Shown piece by piece: positions 1 through 6,888 of a DNA stretch of 12,284 bases (position 1 is the stretch's first letter; every line of letters starts with the position of its first letter). Both the position numbers and the translations under genes were made by a program. The notes below the pieces were generated by a model that had not been told where the DNA came from, did not search any database, and worked only from the letters and a program-made list of their open reading frames with translations. Source of the stretch: Oscillospiraceae bacterium (GTDB lineage Bacteria; Bacillota; Clostridia; Oscillospirales; Oscillospiraceae); NCBI GenBank assembly GCA_020025395.1, contig JAHHSE010000032.1:1-12284 (forward strand). The letters run 5' to 3'.

Positions 1-698
1 GTATAGATGACCGCCGCCCAGACGGCCAGGGCCGCCGCCCCCACATCCACATAGCCCACCAGACCCACATAGATCAGCATGGGGAAGAGGAGGGCCAGGA
101 AAAATCCTCCCTTTCCCTGCTTCCCCCTGCCCAGCGCGCAGAGGCCCCAGAGGGCGGGGAAGGTATACAGGTTGGAGATGGCGAAGAGGAAGACGCCCCG
201 GCTCTCCCCAAAAATCCGCATCACCAGAGAGATGGGAAAGGCCAGCAGGTAATTGTAATCCATGGAGATGGTGCTTTTCAGCACCTCCAGAAGCTGACTG
301 CGCCCCAGCCACTGCCGGGAGAGGGTCCGGGCCACCGTCCAATACCCCGCACTGTCCCAGACATAGACCGTGTGGGAGGTGCCCACATACAGGGCGGTCA
401 CCCCATTCAGCAGCACAAGCAGCAGGAGAAGTTCCTTCCAGGAGACCCGCCCCAACCCTGCCAGCTCCCTCCCCCCACGGAGGAGGGCCAGAAAGAGGAG
501 GGCCAGCAACAGGCCGCTCACCATCCGGCAAGTCAGGAGAAAAAGGCCGGATTCCGCCAGGGAAGAGGCGGAACCCAGCCGAAATTCGGTCAGGTCAAAG
601 TAAGCCCCCGCCAAAAAGACCGGAAGGGCCGCCAGTACATTGCAGACAGGCCTTTGAAAGGGGGAAAAGAGCTGCCTGACCATCAGCCCGGAGGCCAT
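1..698 (-). CDS. GT-C-like polytopic membrane protein, N-terminal part
   Basis: Open frame running off the left edge, so only the first 232 codons are present. The protein is very hydrophobic. It has helical stretches around residues 17-32, 50-73, 87-105, 150-175 and 198-230 (my estimate) and a short basic start. Between the early helices lies an acidic-aromatic loop, WDSAGYW (about residues 114-120). This resembles the catalytic Asp loop after the first helices of GT-C glycosyltransferases of the ArnT/PMT/RgtA type. The role inferred is transfer of a sugar from a lipid-phosphate carrier at the membrane, but the substrate cannot be read. The start at 698 has GGGAGG 12 bases upstream and overlaps the HIT gene by 16 bases. 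An ATG at 683 in the same frame shares one base with the HIT stop but has no clear ribosome site. It could instead be an uncharacterised membrane protein without transferase activity. Confidence 0.72.
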   Translation of the reverse strand, partial: MASGLMVRQLFSPFQRPVCNVLAALPVFLAGAYFDLTEFRLGSASSLAESGLFLLTCRMVSGLLLALLFLALLRGGRELAGLGRVSWKELLLLLVLLNGVTALYVGTSHTVYVWDSAGYWTVARTLSRQWLGRSQLLEVLKSTISMDYNYLLAFPISLVMRIFGESRGVFLFAISNLYTFPALWGLCALGRGKQGKGGFFLALLFPMLIYVGLVGYVDVGAAALAVWAAVIY

Positions 699-1021
699 GT
701 CATGTCCCGGCCTCCCAGAACATGGAAGTGGAGATGGAGGACGCTCTGCCCCGCCTGCTCTCCAATGTTGGAAACCACCCGATAGCTCTCCAGACCCAGC
801 TCTCGGGTCAGTCTGGCGATGACGGTAAAGATGTGGCCCACCACCGCTTCCTTCTTTCCATCCACCTGGGAGACCGACCCAATGTGGGCCTTTGGGATCA
901 CCAGAAAATGGGTGGGTGCCTGGGGATCGATGTCATAGAAGGCACAGCACAGCTCATCCTCAAACAGTTTCCCAGCGGGGATCTCCCCTTCCGCGATTTG
1001 GCAGAACAGACAATCACACAT
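683..1021 (-). CDS. HIT-family nucleotide-binding protein (HINT branch)
   Basis: Complete protein of 112 residues, the usual size for a HINT-type histidine triad protein. The triad HLHFH is at residues 96-100, followed by VLGG, which is the family signature H-x-H-x-H. Near the start is a Cys-x2-Cys pair (C4, C7), which in many bacterial HINTs helps bind zinc. Family members hydrolyse nucleoside phosphoramidates or adenylates such as AMP-lysine in the cytoplasm. The middle His of the triad acts with the last as the nucleophile/acid system. The start is well supported by GAAGGAGG seven bases upstream. The gene lies 84 bases downstream of alaS with no U-rich terminator between, so it is probably in the same transcript. 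A link to clearing stray aminoacyl-adenylates is attractive but only inferred. The product ends right after the triad region (GRDMTWPPG). Confidence 0.93.
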   Translation of the reverse strand: MCDCLFCQIAEGEIPAGKLFEDELCCAFYDIDPQAPTHFLVIPKAHIGSVSQVDGKKEAVVGHIFTVIARLTRELGLESYRVVSNIGEQAGQSVLHLHFHVLGGRDMTWPPG

Positions 1022-1061
1022 AAAAACGCCTCCTTCGTCTTTTTGGTTCCATCTATTTTGG

Positions 1062-1090
1062 GGGGAAGGCGCTCTCTGAACGCCCTCCCC
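1062..1090 (-). other. GC-rich hairpin between alaS and the HIT gene, no U-tract
   Basis: Two 10-base arms (1062-1071 and 1081-1090) pair with one G-U wobble around a nine-base loop. On the minus strand the bases after the stem are CCAAAATAG, with no run of T, so this is not a normal intrinsic terminator. It could be an RNA processing or stability element that sets different levels of alaS and the HIT gene. Confidence 0.4.
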
Positions 1091-1105
1091 AGTGTCCCAA
1101 TACGG

Positions 1106-3826
1106 TTACAGTCCCAGCTTTCCGGCCACAAAATCATCCACAGAGGCCAGGGCATCGTCCAGTTTCAGAACATCGGTACCGCCGCCCATGGCGGAATCCG
1201 GTCTGCCGCCGCCTTTGCCGCCGCAGAGGGGGGCCACCGCCCTGATGATGTCCCCGGCCTTGATCCCCTTGGCCACCGCGTCCTTGCCGCAGACCGAGAG
1301 GAAGGTGATCTTCCCGCCGCTGACCCCGGAGAGGACCGCCACCACGGCGGGGTCCTTGTCCTTGAGAAAATCTCCCATCTTTCTCAGGTGGTCGGCGGTG
1401 GTGTCATTCAGGGTGGCGGTGACAATCTTCACCCCTCCCATCTCTTTGGCTCCCATCAGGAAGTTCCCGGCCTCTCCCAGGGCCTCCTTGGCCTTGAAGC
1501 GCTCCAGGGCCTGGCGCAGCTCCCGCAGCTCCTGAACCTCCTGGAATGCCTTGTCCACCACCTCGGCGGGTTTGGTCTTCAGCGCCTCCGCCACCGCGTT
1601 GATGGTGCCGCAGTAGCCCTTGATGCAGTCCAGGGTCTTCCATCCGGTGATGGCCTCTATCCGGCGCACACCGGAGGCCACGGAGAACTCGCTGAGAATG
1701 TGGAAGGGACCTACCTTGGCGGTATTGTCCAAATGGGTGCCGCCGCAGAACTCCACCGAATAGCCCTCTCCCATGTCCACCACCCGGACCATGTCGCCGT
1801 ACTTCTCCCCGAAGAGGGCGATGGCCCCTCTCTTCTTGGCCTCCTCAATGGGAAGCACCTGGGTGTCCACGGCATAGCCCTCCAAAACGGCCTCATTGAC
1901 CATTTGGCTCACGGACTCCAGCTCCTTCGGGGTCATGGCGGAGAAGTGGGTGAAGTCAAAGCGCAGACGGTCCGGCTCCACCAGAGAGCCTGCCTGCTTC
2001 ACATGGTCCCCCAGCACGGTTCGCAGGGCCTTGTCCAGCAGGTGGGTGGCGGAGTGGGCCCGCATCACGGCCTTCCGCCGATCCTCATCGATGTCAACGC
2101 AGACCGCACTCCCCACCTTGAGCACGCCGGAGATCAGTCTGCCGTAGTGCATATATTTTCCGCCCTTGTTTTTCTGCACATCGGTGACCACAAAGCGGAC
2201 GGCGCCGGGCACTTCGATGGCGACGGGCTTTTCATTGGAGAAAATCATGTCTAAGGGAACCTCCGGCCTCCCCACAGTGATCACTCCGTGGTCCGCCACC
2301 TGGCCGCCCATCTCCGCATAGCAGGGGGTCCGATCCAGGACCACGATCCCCTCCACGCCGGGCATCATCTCTTCCGTCAGCTGGTTTTCCACCACCAGGG
2401 CCACCACCCTGGCATCCTCTACGGAACTCTGGGTATAGCCAATAAATTCGGTTTCCGGAACCTCCTTGCCGAACTCCACCCCGGCCCAGCCCAGGTCCCC
2501 CAGGGCCTCTCTGGCCTTTCTGGCCCGGACCTTCTGCTCCTCCATCAGGGACTTGAAGGTCTCCTGATCCACCGTCATCCCCGCTTCCTCCGCCATTTCC
2601 ATGGTGAGATCGATGGGGAACCCATAGGTGTCGTAGAGCTTGAAGGCGTCGGCCCCGGAGAAGATGTCCTCCCCCTTTTTCTGATGCTCTTCCAGCATAT
2701 CGCGGAAGATCTTCAGGCCGCCGTCGATGGTCTTGGCGAAGTTCTCCTCCTCCACCCGAATGATCTTGGTTATATAGGCCTGACGCTCTGCCAGCTCGTG
2801 GTAGTGGCCCCGATTCTCCTGAATCACGGTGCCGCAGACCTGGTAGAGGAAGGGCTCATTGACCCCCAGAAGCTTCCCGTGGCGGGCGGCCCGGCGAAGT
2901 AGACGGCGGAGGACATATCCCCTTCCCTCATTGGAGGGAAGGACCCCGTCGCAGATCATAAAGGTGGCCGAGCGGATGTGGTCGGTGATGACCCGGAGGG
3001 AGATGTCCCGCTCCCGGCTCTCCCCATAGTGGGCCTTGGTGATCTTTGACACATGGTTTGTGATGTTCATGACGGTGTCCACCTCAAAGAGGGAGTCCAC
3101 ATCCTGGCACACCACCGCCAGGCGTTCCAGCCCCATGCCGGTATCGATATTCTTCTGCTTCAGCTCGGTATAGTGCCCCTCTCCGTCGTTGTTAAACTGG
3201 GAGAACACATTGTTCCAGACCTCCATATAGCGGTCGCATTCACAGCCCACGGTACACCCCGGCTCCCCGCAGCCGTACTTCTCTCCCCGGTCATAGTAGA
3301 TCTCGGAGCAGGGGCCGCAGGGGCCGGAGCCATGCTCCCAGAAGTTGTCCGCCTTTCCGAAGCGGAAGATCCGCTCCGGGGGGATGCCGATCTCCCTGTT
3401 CCAGATCTCAAAGGCCTCCTCATCCTCCTCGTAGACGGAAGGATAGAGGCGGTCCGGGTCCAGACCCACCCACTCCGGACTGGTGAGAAACTCCCAGGAC
3501 CAGTGGATGGCCTCCCGCTTAAAATAGTCACCGAAGGAGAAATTCCCCAGCATTTCAAAATAGGTCCCGTGACGGGCTGTGTGCCCGATGTTTTCAATGT
3601 CGCCGGTGCGGATGCACTTCTGACAGGTACAGACCCTGTGCCTGGGCGGCTCCTTCTCCCCGGTGAAGAAGGGCTTCATGGGGGCCATGCCGCTGTTGAT
3701 GAGCAGCAGGGAGGCGTCGTCCTTGGGGATCAGGGAAAAGCTGGGCAGGCGCAGATGGTCCTTGGTCTCAAAGAAGGCCAGAAACATTTCACGCAGTTCG
3801 TTTACACCATATTTTTTCGGTGCCAT
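1106..3826 (-). CDS. alaS: Alanine--tRNA ligase (AlaRS)
   Basis: Cytoplasmic class II synthetase that charges tRNA-Ala, 906 residues against about 875 for E. coli. In order: a catalytic core (about 1-240) with GTYFEMLGNFSFGDYF (87-102) and the GMGLERLA motif 3 region (230-237); a tRNA-recognition helical region with the Arg-rich segment around 302-316; an editing domain with HSATH (591-595) and CGGTH (694-698), whose His, His, Cys and His bind zinc and clear Ser- or Gly-tRNA-Ala; and a C-Ala domain ending in a glycine-rich GGKGGGRPDSAMGGG (869-883). An extra Cys-rich stretch at 183-198 (C186, C191, C195, C197) sits in the core and may bind metal. The start has GGAGG nine bases upstream. Expression is under a T-box leader (3855-4036). 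All key motifs are intact, so the enzyme should be functional. Confidence 0.98.
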   Translation of the reverse strand: MAPKKYGVNELREMFLAFFETKDHLRLPSFSLIPKDDASLLLINSGMAPMKPFFTGEKEPPRHRVCTCQKCIRTGDIENIGHTARHGTYFEMLGNFSFGDYFKREAIHWSWEFLTSPEWVGLDPDRLYPSVYEEDEEAFEIWNREIGIPPERIFRFGKADNFWEHGSGPCGPCSEIYYDRGEKYGCGEPGCTVGCECDRYMEVWNNVFSQFNNDGEGHYTELKQKNIDTGMGLERLAVVCQDVDSLFEVDTVMNITNHVSKITKAHYGESRERDISLRVITDHIRSATFMICDGVLPSNEGRGYVLRRLLRRAARHGKLLGVNEPFLYQVCGTVIQENRGHYHELAERQAYITKIIRVEEENFAKTIDGGLKIFRDMLEEHQKKGEDIFSGADAFKLYDTYGFPIDLTMEMAEEAGMTVDQETFKSLMEEQKVRARKAREALGDLGWAGVEFGKEVPETEFIGYTQSSVEDARVVALVVENQLTEEMMPGVEGIVVLDRTPCYAEMGGQVADHGVITVGRPEVPLDMIFSNEKPVAIEVPGAVRFVVTDVQKNKGGKYMHYGRLISGVLKVGSAVCVDIDEDRRKAVMRAHSATHLLDKALRTVLGDHVKQAGSLVEPDRLRFDFTHFSAMTPKELESVSQMVNEAVLEGYAVDTQVLPIEEAKKRGAIALFGEKYGDMVRVVDMGEGYSVEFCGGTHLDNTAKVGPFHILSEFSVASGVRRIEAITGWKTLDCIKGYCGTINAVAEALKTKPAEVVDKAFQEVQELRELRQALERFKAKEALGEAGNFLMGAKEMGGVKIVTATLNDTTADHLRKMGDFLKDKDPAVVAVLSGVSGGKITFLSVCGKDAVAKGIKAGDIIRAVAPLCGGKGGGRPDSAMGGGTDVLKLDDALASVDDFVAGKLGL

Positions 3827-3854
3827 GGGTTTTTACCTCCTAATTTCTGGGGAC

Positions 3855-3893
3855 AAAAAAAGCTCCGCCCCCGGTCTTTCCAGGGGCGAAGCT
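3855..3893 (-). terminator. Regulated intrinsic terminator of the alaS T-box
   Basis: A 14-pair stem (arms 3880-3893 and 3861-3874, with two G-U pairs) closes an AAAGA loop and is followed on the minus strand by seven T. Its 5' arm contains the CCCCTG bases that would pair with the T-box core in the antiterminated state, so the two folds exclude each other. It ends 29 bases before the alaS start codon. Confidence 0.93.
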
Positions 3894-4036
3894 GACACTC
3901 CGCGGTACCACCCTGATTGCGCCGGGAAACCCCAGGCCTCGCGGCGCATCTCATTCAGACCCTTTAACGGGGGTCAGGCGTCCCGGTCCTCCCGGGCGGC
4001 TCGGAAGTGGCAAGCTCCCTCATCGCCATTTTAATC
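3855..4036 (-). promoter_or_regulatory. T-box riboswitch leader of alaS
   Basis: The leader contains a perfect T-box core, AGGGTGGTACCGCG (minus strand, 3914-3901), the sequence that pairs with the free acceptor end of uncharged tRNA. A Stem III hairpin lies just upstream (arms 3942-3948 and 3918-3924, seven pairs), then Stem I. The Stem I base pairs 4026-4030 with 3966-3970 and 4017-4019 with 3971-3973, leaving a CGATGA bulge that fits the usual kink-turn. Near the 3' side is GACGCCTGA. Its GCC (3979-3977) is an alanine codon and my candidate specifier, matching tRNA-Ala(GGC). Stem I spans only about 65 bases, shorter than common examples. The antiterminator can form between CAGGG next to the core and CCCTG at the start of the terminator stem. 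Predicted effect: uncharged tRNA-Ala binding lets transcription enter alaS. The 5' end is estimated from the promoter. Confidence 0.93.
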
Positions 4037-4042
4037 GAAAAT

Positions 4043-4071
4043 AGTATATCCGTCTTTTCTCCCCTTGTCAA
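4043..4071 (-). promoter_or_regulatory. Sigma-A-type promoter of the alaS operon
   Basis: Minus strand: -35 TTGACA (4071-4066), 17-base spacer, -10 TATACT (4048-4043). This is close to the vegetative consensus and predicts a start near 4036, just before T-box Stem I. It is back to back with the plus-strand promoter at 4119-4147. Confidence 0.9.
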
Positions 4072-4117
4072 GGGATTTTCTCCCGGAAAAAAGAGGACAG
4101 GGGTCGAAAAAAATCCC
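4072..4117. repeat. Inverted repeat flanked by the two divergent -35 boxes
   Basis: GGGATTTT at 4072-4079 and AAAATCCC at 4110-4117 are exact inverted copies 30 bases apart. Each copy sits directly, or one base, upstream of a -35 box, so both promoters read AAAATCCC followed by TTG. It could be a symmetric operator or a pair of A-rich UP elements. Chance similarity is also possible. Confidence 0.45.
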
Positions 4118-4118
4118 C

Positions 4119-4147
4119 TTGCATCTCCCCCCGCTTTCCCGTATAAT
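4119..4147 (+). promoter_or_regulatory. Sigma-A-type promoter of the membrane protein/UPF0145 pair
   Basis: -35 TTGCAT (4119-4124), exactly 17 bases, then a perfect -10 TATAAT (4142-4147). The predicted start is near 4154, giving a leader of under 20 bases before the first gene's GTG at 4171. Confidence 0.88.
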
Positions 4148-4170
4148 CAAGGCAGTTGGGAGGGATTTCC

Positions 4171-4407
4171 GTGAAGAAGCCAAAGAAATATATTGGGCCT
4201 ACCATCTGCGCCGTCCTAATCATTCTTCTGATGTCCTTTTATCTGCTCACCTTTTTGTTTGTCCTCTTTGTCAGCCCGGTCCCCCTCCCCATCCTGCTCC
4301 TATTCCTACTGGTCCCCAGCGCCGTGATCGTGGGCATTGTCCTCGCCCTGCGACAGCGGTATCAAGAAATCAAAGGAGGAGAAGAAGATGATGCTTCTCA
4401 ATATTGA
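4171..4407 (+). CDS. Small two-helix membrane protein, function unknown
   Basis: Protein of 78 residues that I do not recognise as a named family. It starts with GTG, preceded by GGGAGGG with a six-base spacer. An upstream TTG at 4156 in the same frame lies before or inside the ribosome site and is unlikely. Layout: a short basic N-terminus (VKKPKKY), a hydrophobic helix at about 9-34, a Pro-rich turn (SPVPLP, 35-40), a second helix at about 41-60, then a charged tail (RQRYQEIK...EEDD). By the positive-inside rule both ends should be cytoplasmic. The last 20 bases overlap the next gene, whose ribosome site lies inside this coding region, so the two are probably translationally coupled. A membrane partner or anchor for the UPF0145 protein is an inference from this pairing. 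Helix limits are read by eye. Confidence 0.8.
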   Translation: MKKPKKYIGPTICAVLIILLMSFYLLTFLFVLFVSPVPLPILLLFLLVPSAVIVGIVLALRQRYQEIKGGEEDDASQY

Positions 4408-4699
4408 CTATGTGCCCGGCAAAACCCTGGAGGCACTCAGCCTGGTCCGCGGCAGCGTGGTCCAGTCCAAAAATTTCGGCAAGGATTTTATGGCTGGCAT
4501 GAAAACCCTGGTGGGCGGAGAGCTGACCGGATATACCGAGATGCTCCAGGAGGCCCGGCAGATTGCCACCAAACGCATGGTGGATGAGGCCGAGGCCCTG
4601 GGGGCGGATGCGGTCATCAATCTCCGATACACCTCCTCCTCCATTATGCAGGGGGCGGCGGAGGTCACCGCCTACGGTACCGCGGTCAAGTTTGTCTAA
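4388..4699 (+). CDS. UPF0145/YbjQ-family protein (putative heavy-metal-binding domain)
   Basis: Protein of 103 residues, typical for the UPF0145 (DUF74, YbjQ-like) family. Recognisable features are the beta strand and PGK turn at the start (VPGKTLEAL, 9-17), the RGSVVQSKNFGKDFMAG segment (21-37), GGELTGYTEML (43-53), a long helix (54-71) with ARQIATKRMVDEAEALGADAV, and the closing strands ending YGTAVKFV. Members form pentameric rings in solved structures and are often labelled heavy-metal binding. The biochemical role is not settled, and this copy has no Cys or His, so metal binding is doubtful here. The ATG at 4388 is favoured because AAAGGAGG ends eight bases upstream. A second ATG follows immediately, and upstream in-frame codons lack a ribosome site. 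It is the second gene of a two-gene unit with the membrane protein before it. Confidence 0.9.
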   Translation: MMLLNIDYVPGKTLEALSLVRGSVVQSKNFGKDFMAGMKTLVGGELTGYTEMLQEARQIATKRMVDEAEALGADAVINLRYTSSSIMQGAAEVTAYGTAVKFV

Positions 4700-4794
4700 C
4701 CCCCTTCCCCCGTCCCGGTGAAATGCCGCCGTTTCCAATGCCTTGCGGGGAACGCCGGGCAGACCCATTGGGCAAAAAATGCGATACAGCAAAT

Positions 4795-4842
4795 CACCCC
4801 ACCTGTCAGGGCGGTCTTTCAGACTGTCTGACAGGTGGGGTG
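4795..4842. terminator. Bidirectional hairpin between convergent UPF0145 and rny genes
   Basis: A perfect 15-pair stem (CACCCCACCTGTCAG at 4795-4809 against 4828-4842) encloses an 18-base loop. The loop itself holds a small GTCT-TTC-AGAC hairpin (4814-4824). It lies between two converging genes, 95 bases after one stop and 32 bases after the other, as expected for a shared terminator. The T-runs are weak on both sides (TGGTTT on plus, ATTTGCTG on minus), so termination strength is uncertain. Confidence 0.65.
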
Positions 4843-4874
4843 TGGTTTAAAATCGGCTGTTGGCCCGATTGGGT

Positions 4875-6425
4875 TTATTTGGCGTACTCAATGACCTTGG
4901 TCTCCCGCAGCAGATGGACTTTAATCTGACCGGGGTACTCCAGTTCATCTTCGATCTTCTTGACAATGTCCCTTGCCAGGAGGACCATCTGATCCTCATT
5001 GACCTGATCGGGACGGACCATGACCCGGACCTCACGCCCTGCCTGAATGGCAAAGGTCTTCTCCACGCCGGGAAAGGAGGAGGTGACCTCCTCCAGCTTC
5101 TCCAGACGCTTGATGTAGTTTTCCAGGTTTTCACGGCGGGCGCCGGGCCGGGCGGCGGAGATGGCATCGGCGGCCTGGACCAGGCAGGCGATGATGGTGC
5201 GGGGCTCCACATCGTTATGGTGGGCCTCGATGGCGTGGATGACCTCCTCGCTCTCCCGATATTTCCGGGCCAGCTCCACACCCAGGGCCACATGGCTGCC
5301 CTCCACCTCGTGGTCGATGGCCTTGCCCAGATCATGAAGAAGTCCCGCCCGCTTGGCCAGGGTGATGTCAGCCCCCAGCTCAGCCGCCAGAAGACCGGCC
5401 ACATGGGCCACCTCTATGGAGTGGTTCAGCACATTCTGCCCGTAGCTGGTGCGGTACTTCATCCGGCCCAGGAGCTTCACCAGTTCCGGATGCAGGCCGT
5501 GTACATTGGTCTCGAAGACCGCCCGCTCACCCTCGGCCTTGATGGTGGCATCCACCTCGCGCTTGGCCTTTTCCACCATCTCCTCGATGCGGGCGGGGTG
5601 GATGCGCCCGTCCTGGATGAGCTTCTCCAGGGCCAGGCGGGCAATCTCCCGGCGGACGGGGTCAAAGCAGGAGACCGTGATGGCCTCCGGAGTATCGTCG
5701 ATAATGAGGTCCACGCCGGTCATGGTTTCCAGCGTGCGGATGTTCCGACCCTCCCGGCCGATGATCCGCCCCTTCATTTCATCGTTGGGCAGAGAAACCA
5801 CGGAGACGGTGGCCTCCGCCACATGATCGGCGGCACAGCGCTGAATGGCCAGGGAGATGATCTCCCGTGCGTAGTTGTCCGCCTCTTCCTTATAGTGGCT
5901 CTCAATCTCCTTGAGCTTGAGGGCCGCCTCATGGGTGACCTCGGTTTCCAACTGGTCAATGAGGTACTTTTTGGCCTCCTCCACCGTAAACCCGGAGATT
6001 TTTTCCAAAAGATCCAGTTCCGCCTTCTTCAGCTGGGAGACCTCATTCCGGGTCTTTTCCAGCTCATCCAGCTTTCCCTGGAGGGCCTCTTCCTTCTTCT
6101 CAATGTTCTCGGTCTTTCGGTCGATGTTCTCTTCCTTCTGCTGAAGCCGGCGCTCCTGCTTCTGCAGGTCGGACCGCCGTTCCTTCACTTCTCTCTCATA
6201 TTCGTTGCGGGCCTTCAGAATCTCTTCCTTGGCCTCCACCAGCGCTTCTCTCTTCTTGCTCTCGGCGCCCTTGATCGCGTCATTAATCAGCCGTTTTGCC
6301 TCTTCCTCCGCAGAGCCGATCTCCCGCTCCGCAATGGATTTCCGACGGGCAATTCCGACAGGTACACCGACTGCCAACCCCACGATCAATGTAATGACCG
6401 CGGGAATAATCGTTGTCCATTCCAT
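4875..6425 (-). CDS. rny: Ribonuclease Y
   Basis: Membrane-anchored endoribonuclease that starts bulk mRNA decay in Firmicutes. The 516 residues match the family's usual length of about 520. Order of parts: one N-terminal transmembrane helix (about 4-26), a long charged coiled coil rich in Glu, Lys and Arg (about 28-190), a KH RNA-binding domain with GRIIGREGRNIR (219-230), and an HD metal-phosphohydrolase domain with NHSIEVAHVAG (334-344) and the HDLGKAIDHE motif (364-373), whose His-Asp pair binds the metal. ATG at 6425 is chosen because it opens directly onto the anchor. AAGGAGGTG lies upstream with a rather long 14-base gap from GGAGG. A GTG at 6440 is in frame but overlaps the ribosome site. 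It is a single-gene unit with its own promoter at 6569-6597 and a leader of about 135 bases. Confidence 0.97.
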   Translation of the reverse strand: MEWTTIIPAVITLIVGLAVGVPVGIARRKSIAEREIGSAEEEAKRLINDAIKGAESKKREALVEAKEEILKARNEYEREVKERRSDLQKQERRLQQKEENIDRKTENIEKKEEALQGKLDELEKTRNEVSQLKKAELDLLEKISGFTVEEAKKYLIDQLETEVTHEAALKLKEIESHYKEEADNYAREIISLAIQRCAADHVAEATVSVVSLPNDEMKGRIIGREGRNIRTLETMTGVDLIIDDTPEAITVSCFDPVRREIARLALEKLIQDGRIHPARIEEMVEKAKREVDATIKAEGERAVFETNVHGLHPELVKLLGRMKYRTSYGQNVLNHSIEVAHVAGLLAAELGADITLAKRAGLLHDLGKAIDHEVEGSHVALGVELARKYRESEEVIHAIEAHHNDVEPRTIIACLVQAADAISAARPGARRENLENYIKRLEKLEEVTSSFPGVEKTFAIQAGREVRVMVRPDQVNEDQMVLLARDIVKKIEDELEYPGQIKVHLLRETKVIEYAK

Positions 6426-6568
6426 AGAAAAGCAACACACCTCCTTGTTTCCATTTCTTTTGATTTTTCAGTATTTTTGGATAGAGTTTACGGGACAGCC
6501 TTCCGCCATCCCCTCTTTTATGATACCGTCTGCGTCCACAGCGGACGGCAAAAACCCTAACTTATCCT

Positions 6569-6597
6569 ATTGTAAATCCCCCTTCCGCTTCTGTCAA
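6569..6597 (-). promoter_or_regulatory. Sigma-A-type promoter of rny
   Basis: Minus strand: -35 TTGACA (6597-6592), 17-base spacer, -10 TACAAT (6574-6569). The predicted start is near 6562, leaving an untranslated leader of about 135 bases before the rny ATG. That is longer than needed for a ribosome site alone. I recognised no known riboswitch in it. Confidence 0.87.
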
Positions 6598-6888
6598 GGA
6601 CAAGATACCCTATTTTACTGGGAATACAGCCCATACAACCCCTTCTATCGTGCAAAACAGTACAAAATCGACTCTCCGTCCCCGTGGGGGCGCAAAGTGA
6701 TTTGCCTCCGCTGCCTTCGGCACTTCCCCGCCGTATCGAAGGATTGTCTTTCCTTTTTACTTGTGACAGAATGGGACATTCCAAGCCCCTTCTCATCTTC
6801 ATGGAAGGGGGAAGTGGGATACTGCATTGGGAAGCCCTGGTGGCGACGGGGATATATGAGTGCGCCCCCTCTAAGTCTGACTGCCATG
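6598..6888. other. Region without a convincing gene; possible small RNA
   Basis: About 290 bases lie between the rny promoter and the hydrogenase terminator. Open frames here are short, Pro/Arg/Ser-rich, lack good ribosome sites, and do not resemble any family I know. On the plus strand a weak promoter-like pair exists (TTGTCT 6744-6749, 17 bases, CAGAAT 6767-6772). It is followed by a hairpin (arms 6786-6792 and 6804-6810, seven pairs) and other G/C-rich pairings, and then by the bidirectional terminator at 6889-6931. That layout would suit a small RNA of about 150 bases. I could not match it to 6S, SRP, tmRNA or RNase P RNA, so the call stays open. Confidence 0.3.

Noticed and set aside
1062..1090. 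Hairpin after alaS taken as an intrinsic terminator
   Set aside because: No U-tract follows on the minus strand, so alaS and the HIT gene are more likely to share a transcript.
722..2254. Long plus-strand open frame (510 codons) opposite alaS
   Set aside because: It lies antisense to a clear alaS and the HIT gene, its product is rich in Gly, His and Leu with no family likeness, and it has no ribosome site. It is a by-product of GC-rich codon use.
4860..6560. Long plus-strand open frame (566 codons) opposite rny
   Set aside because: Fully antisense to RNase Y. The Leu/Gly/His-rich sequence with no domain is the mirror of the charged coiled coil.
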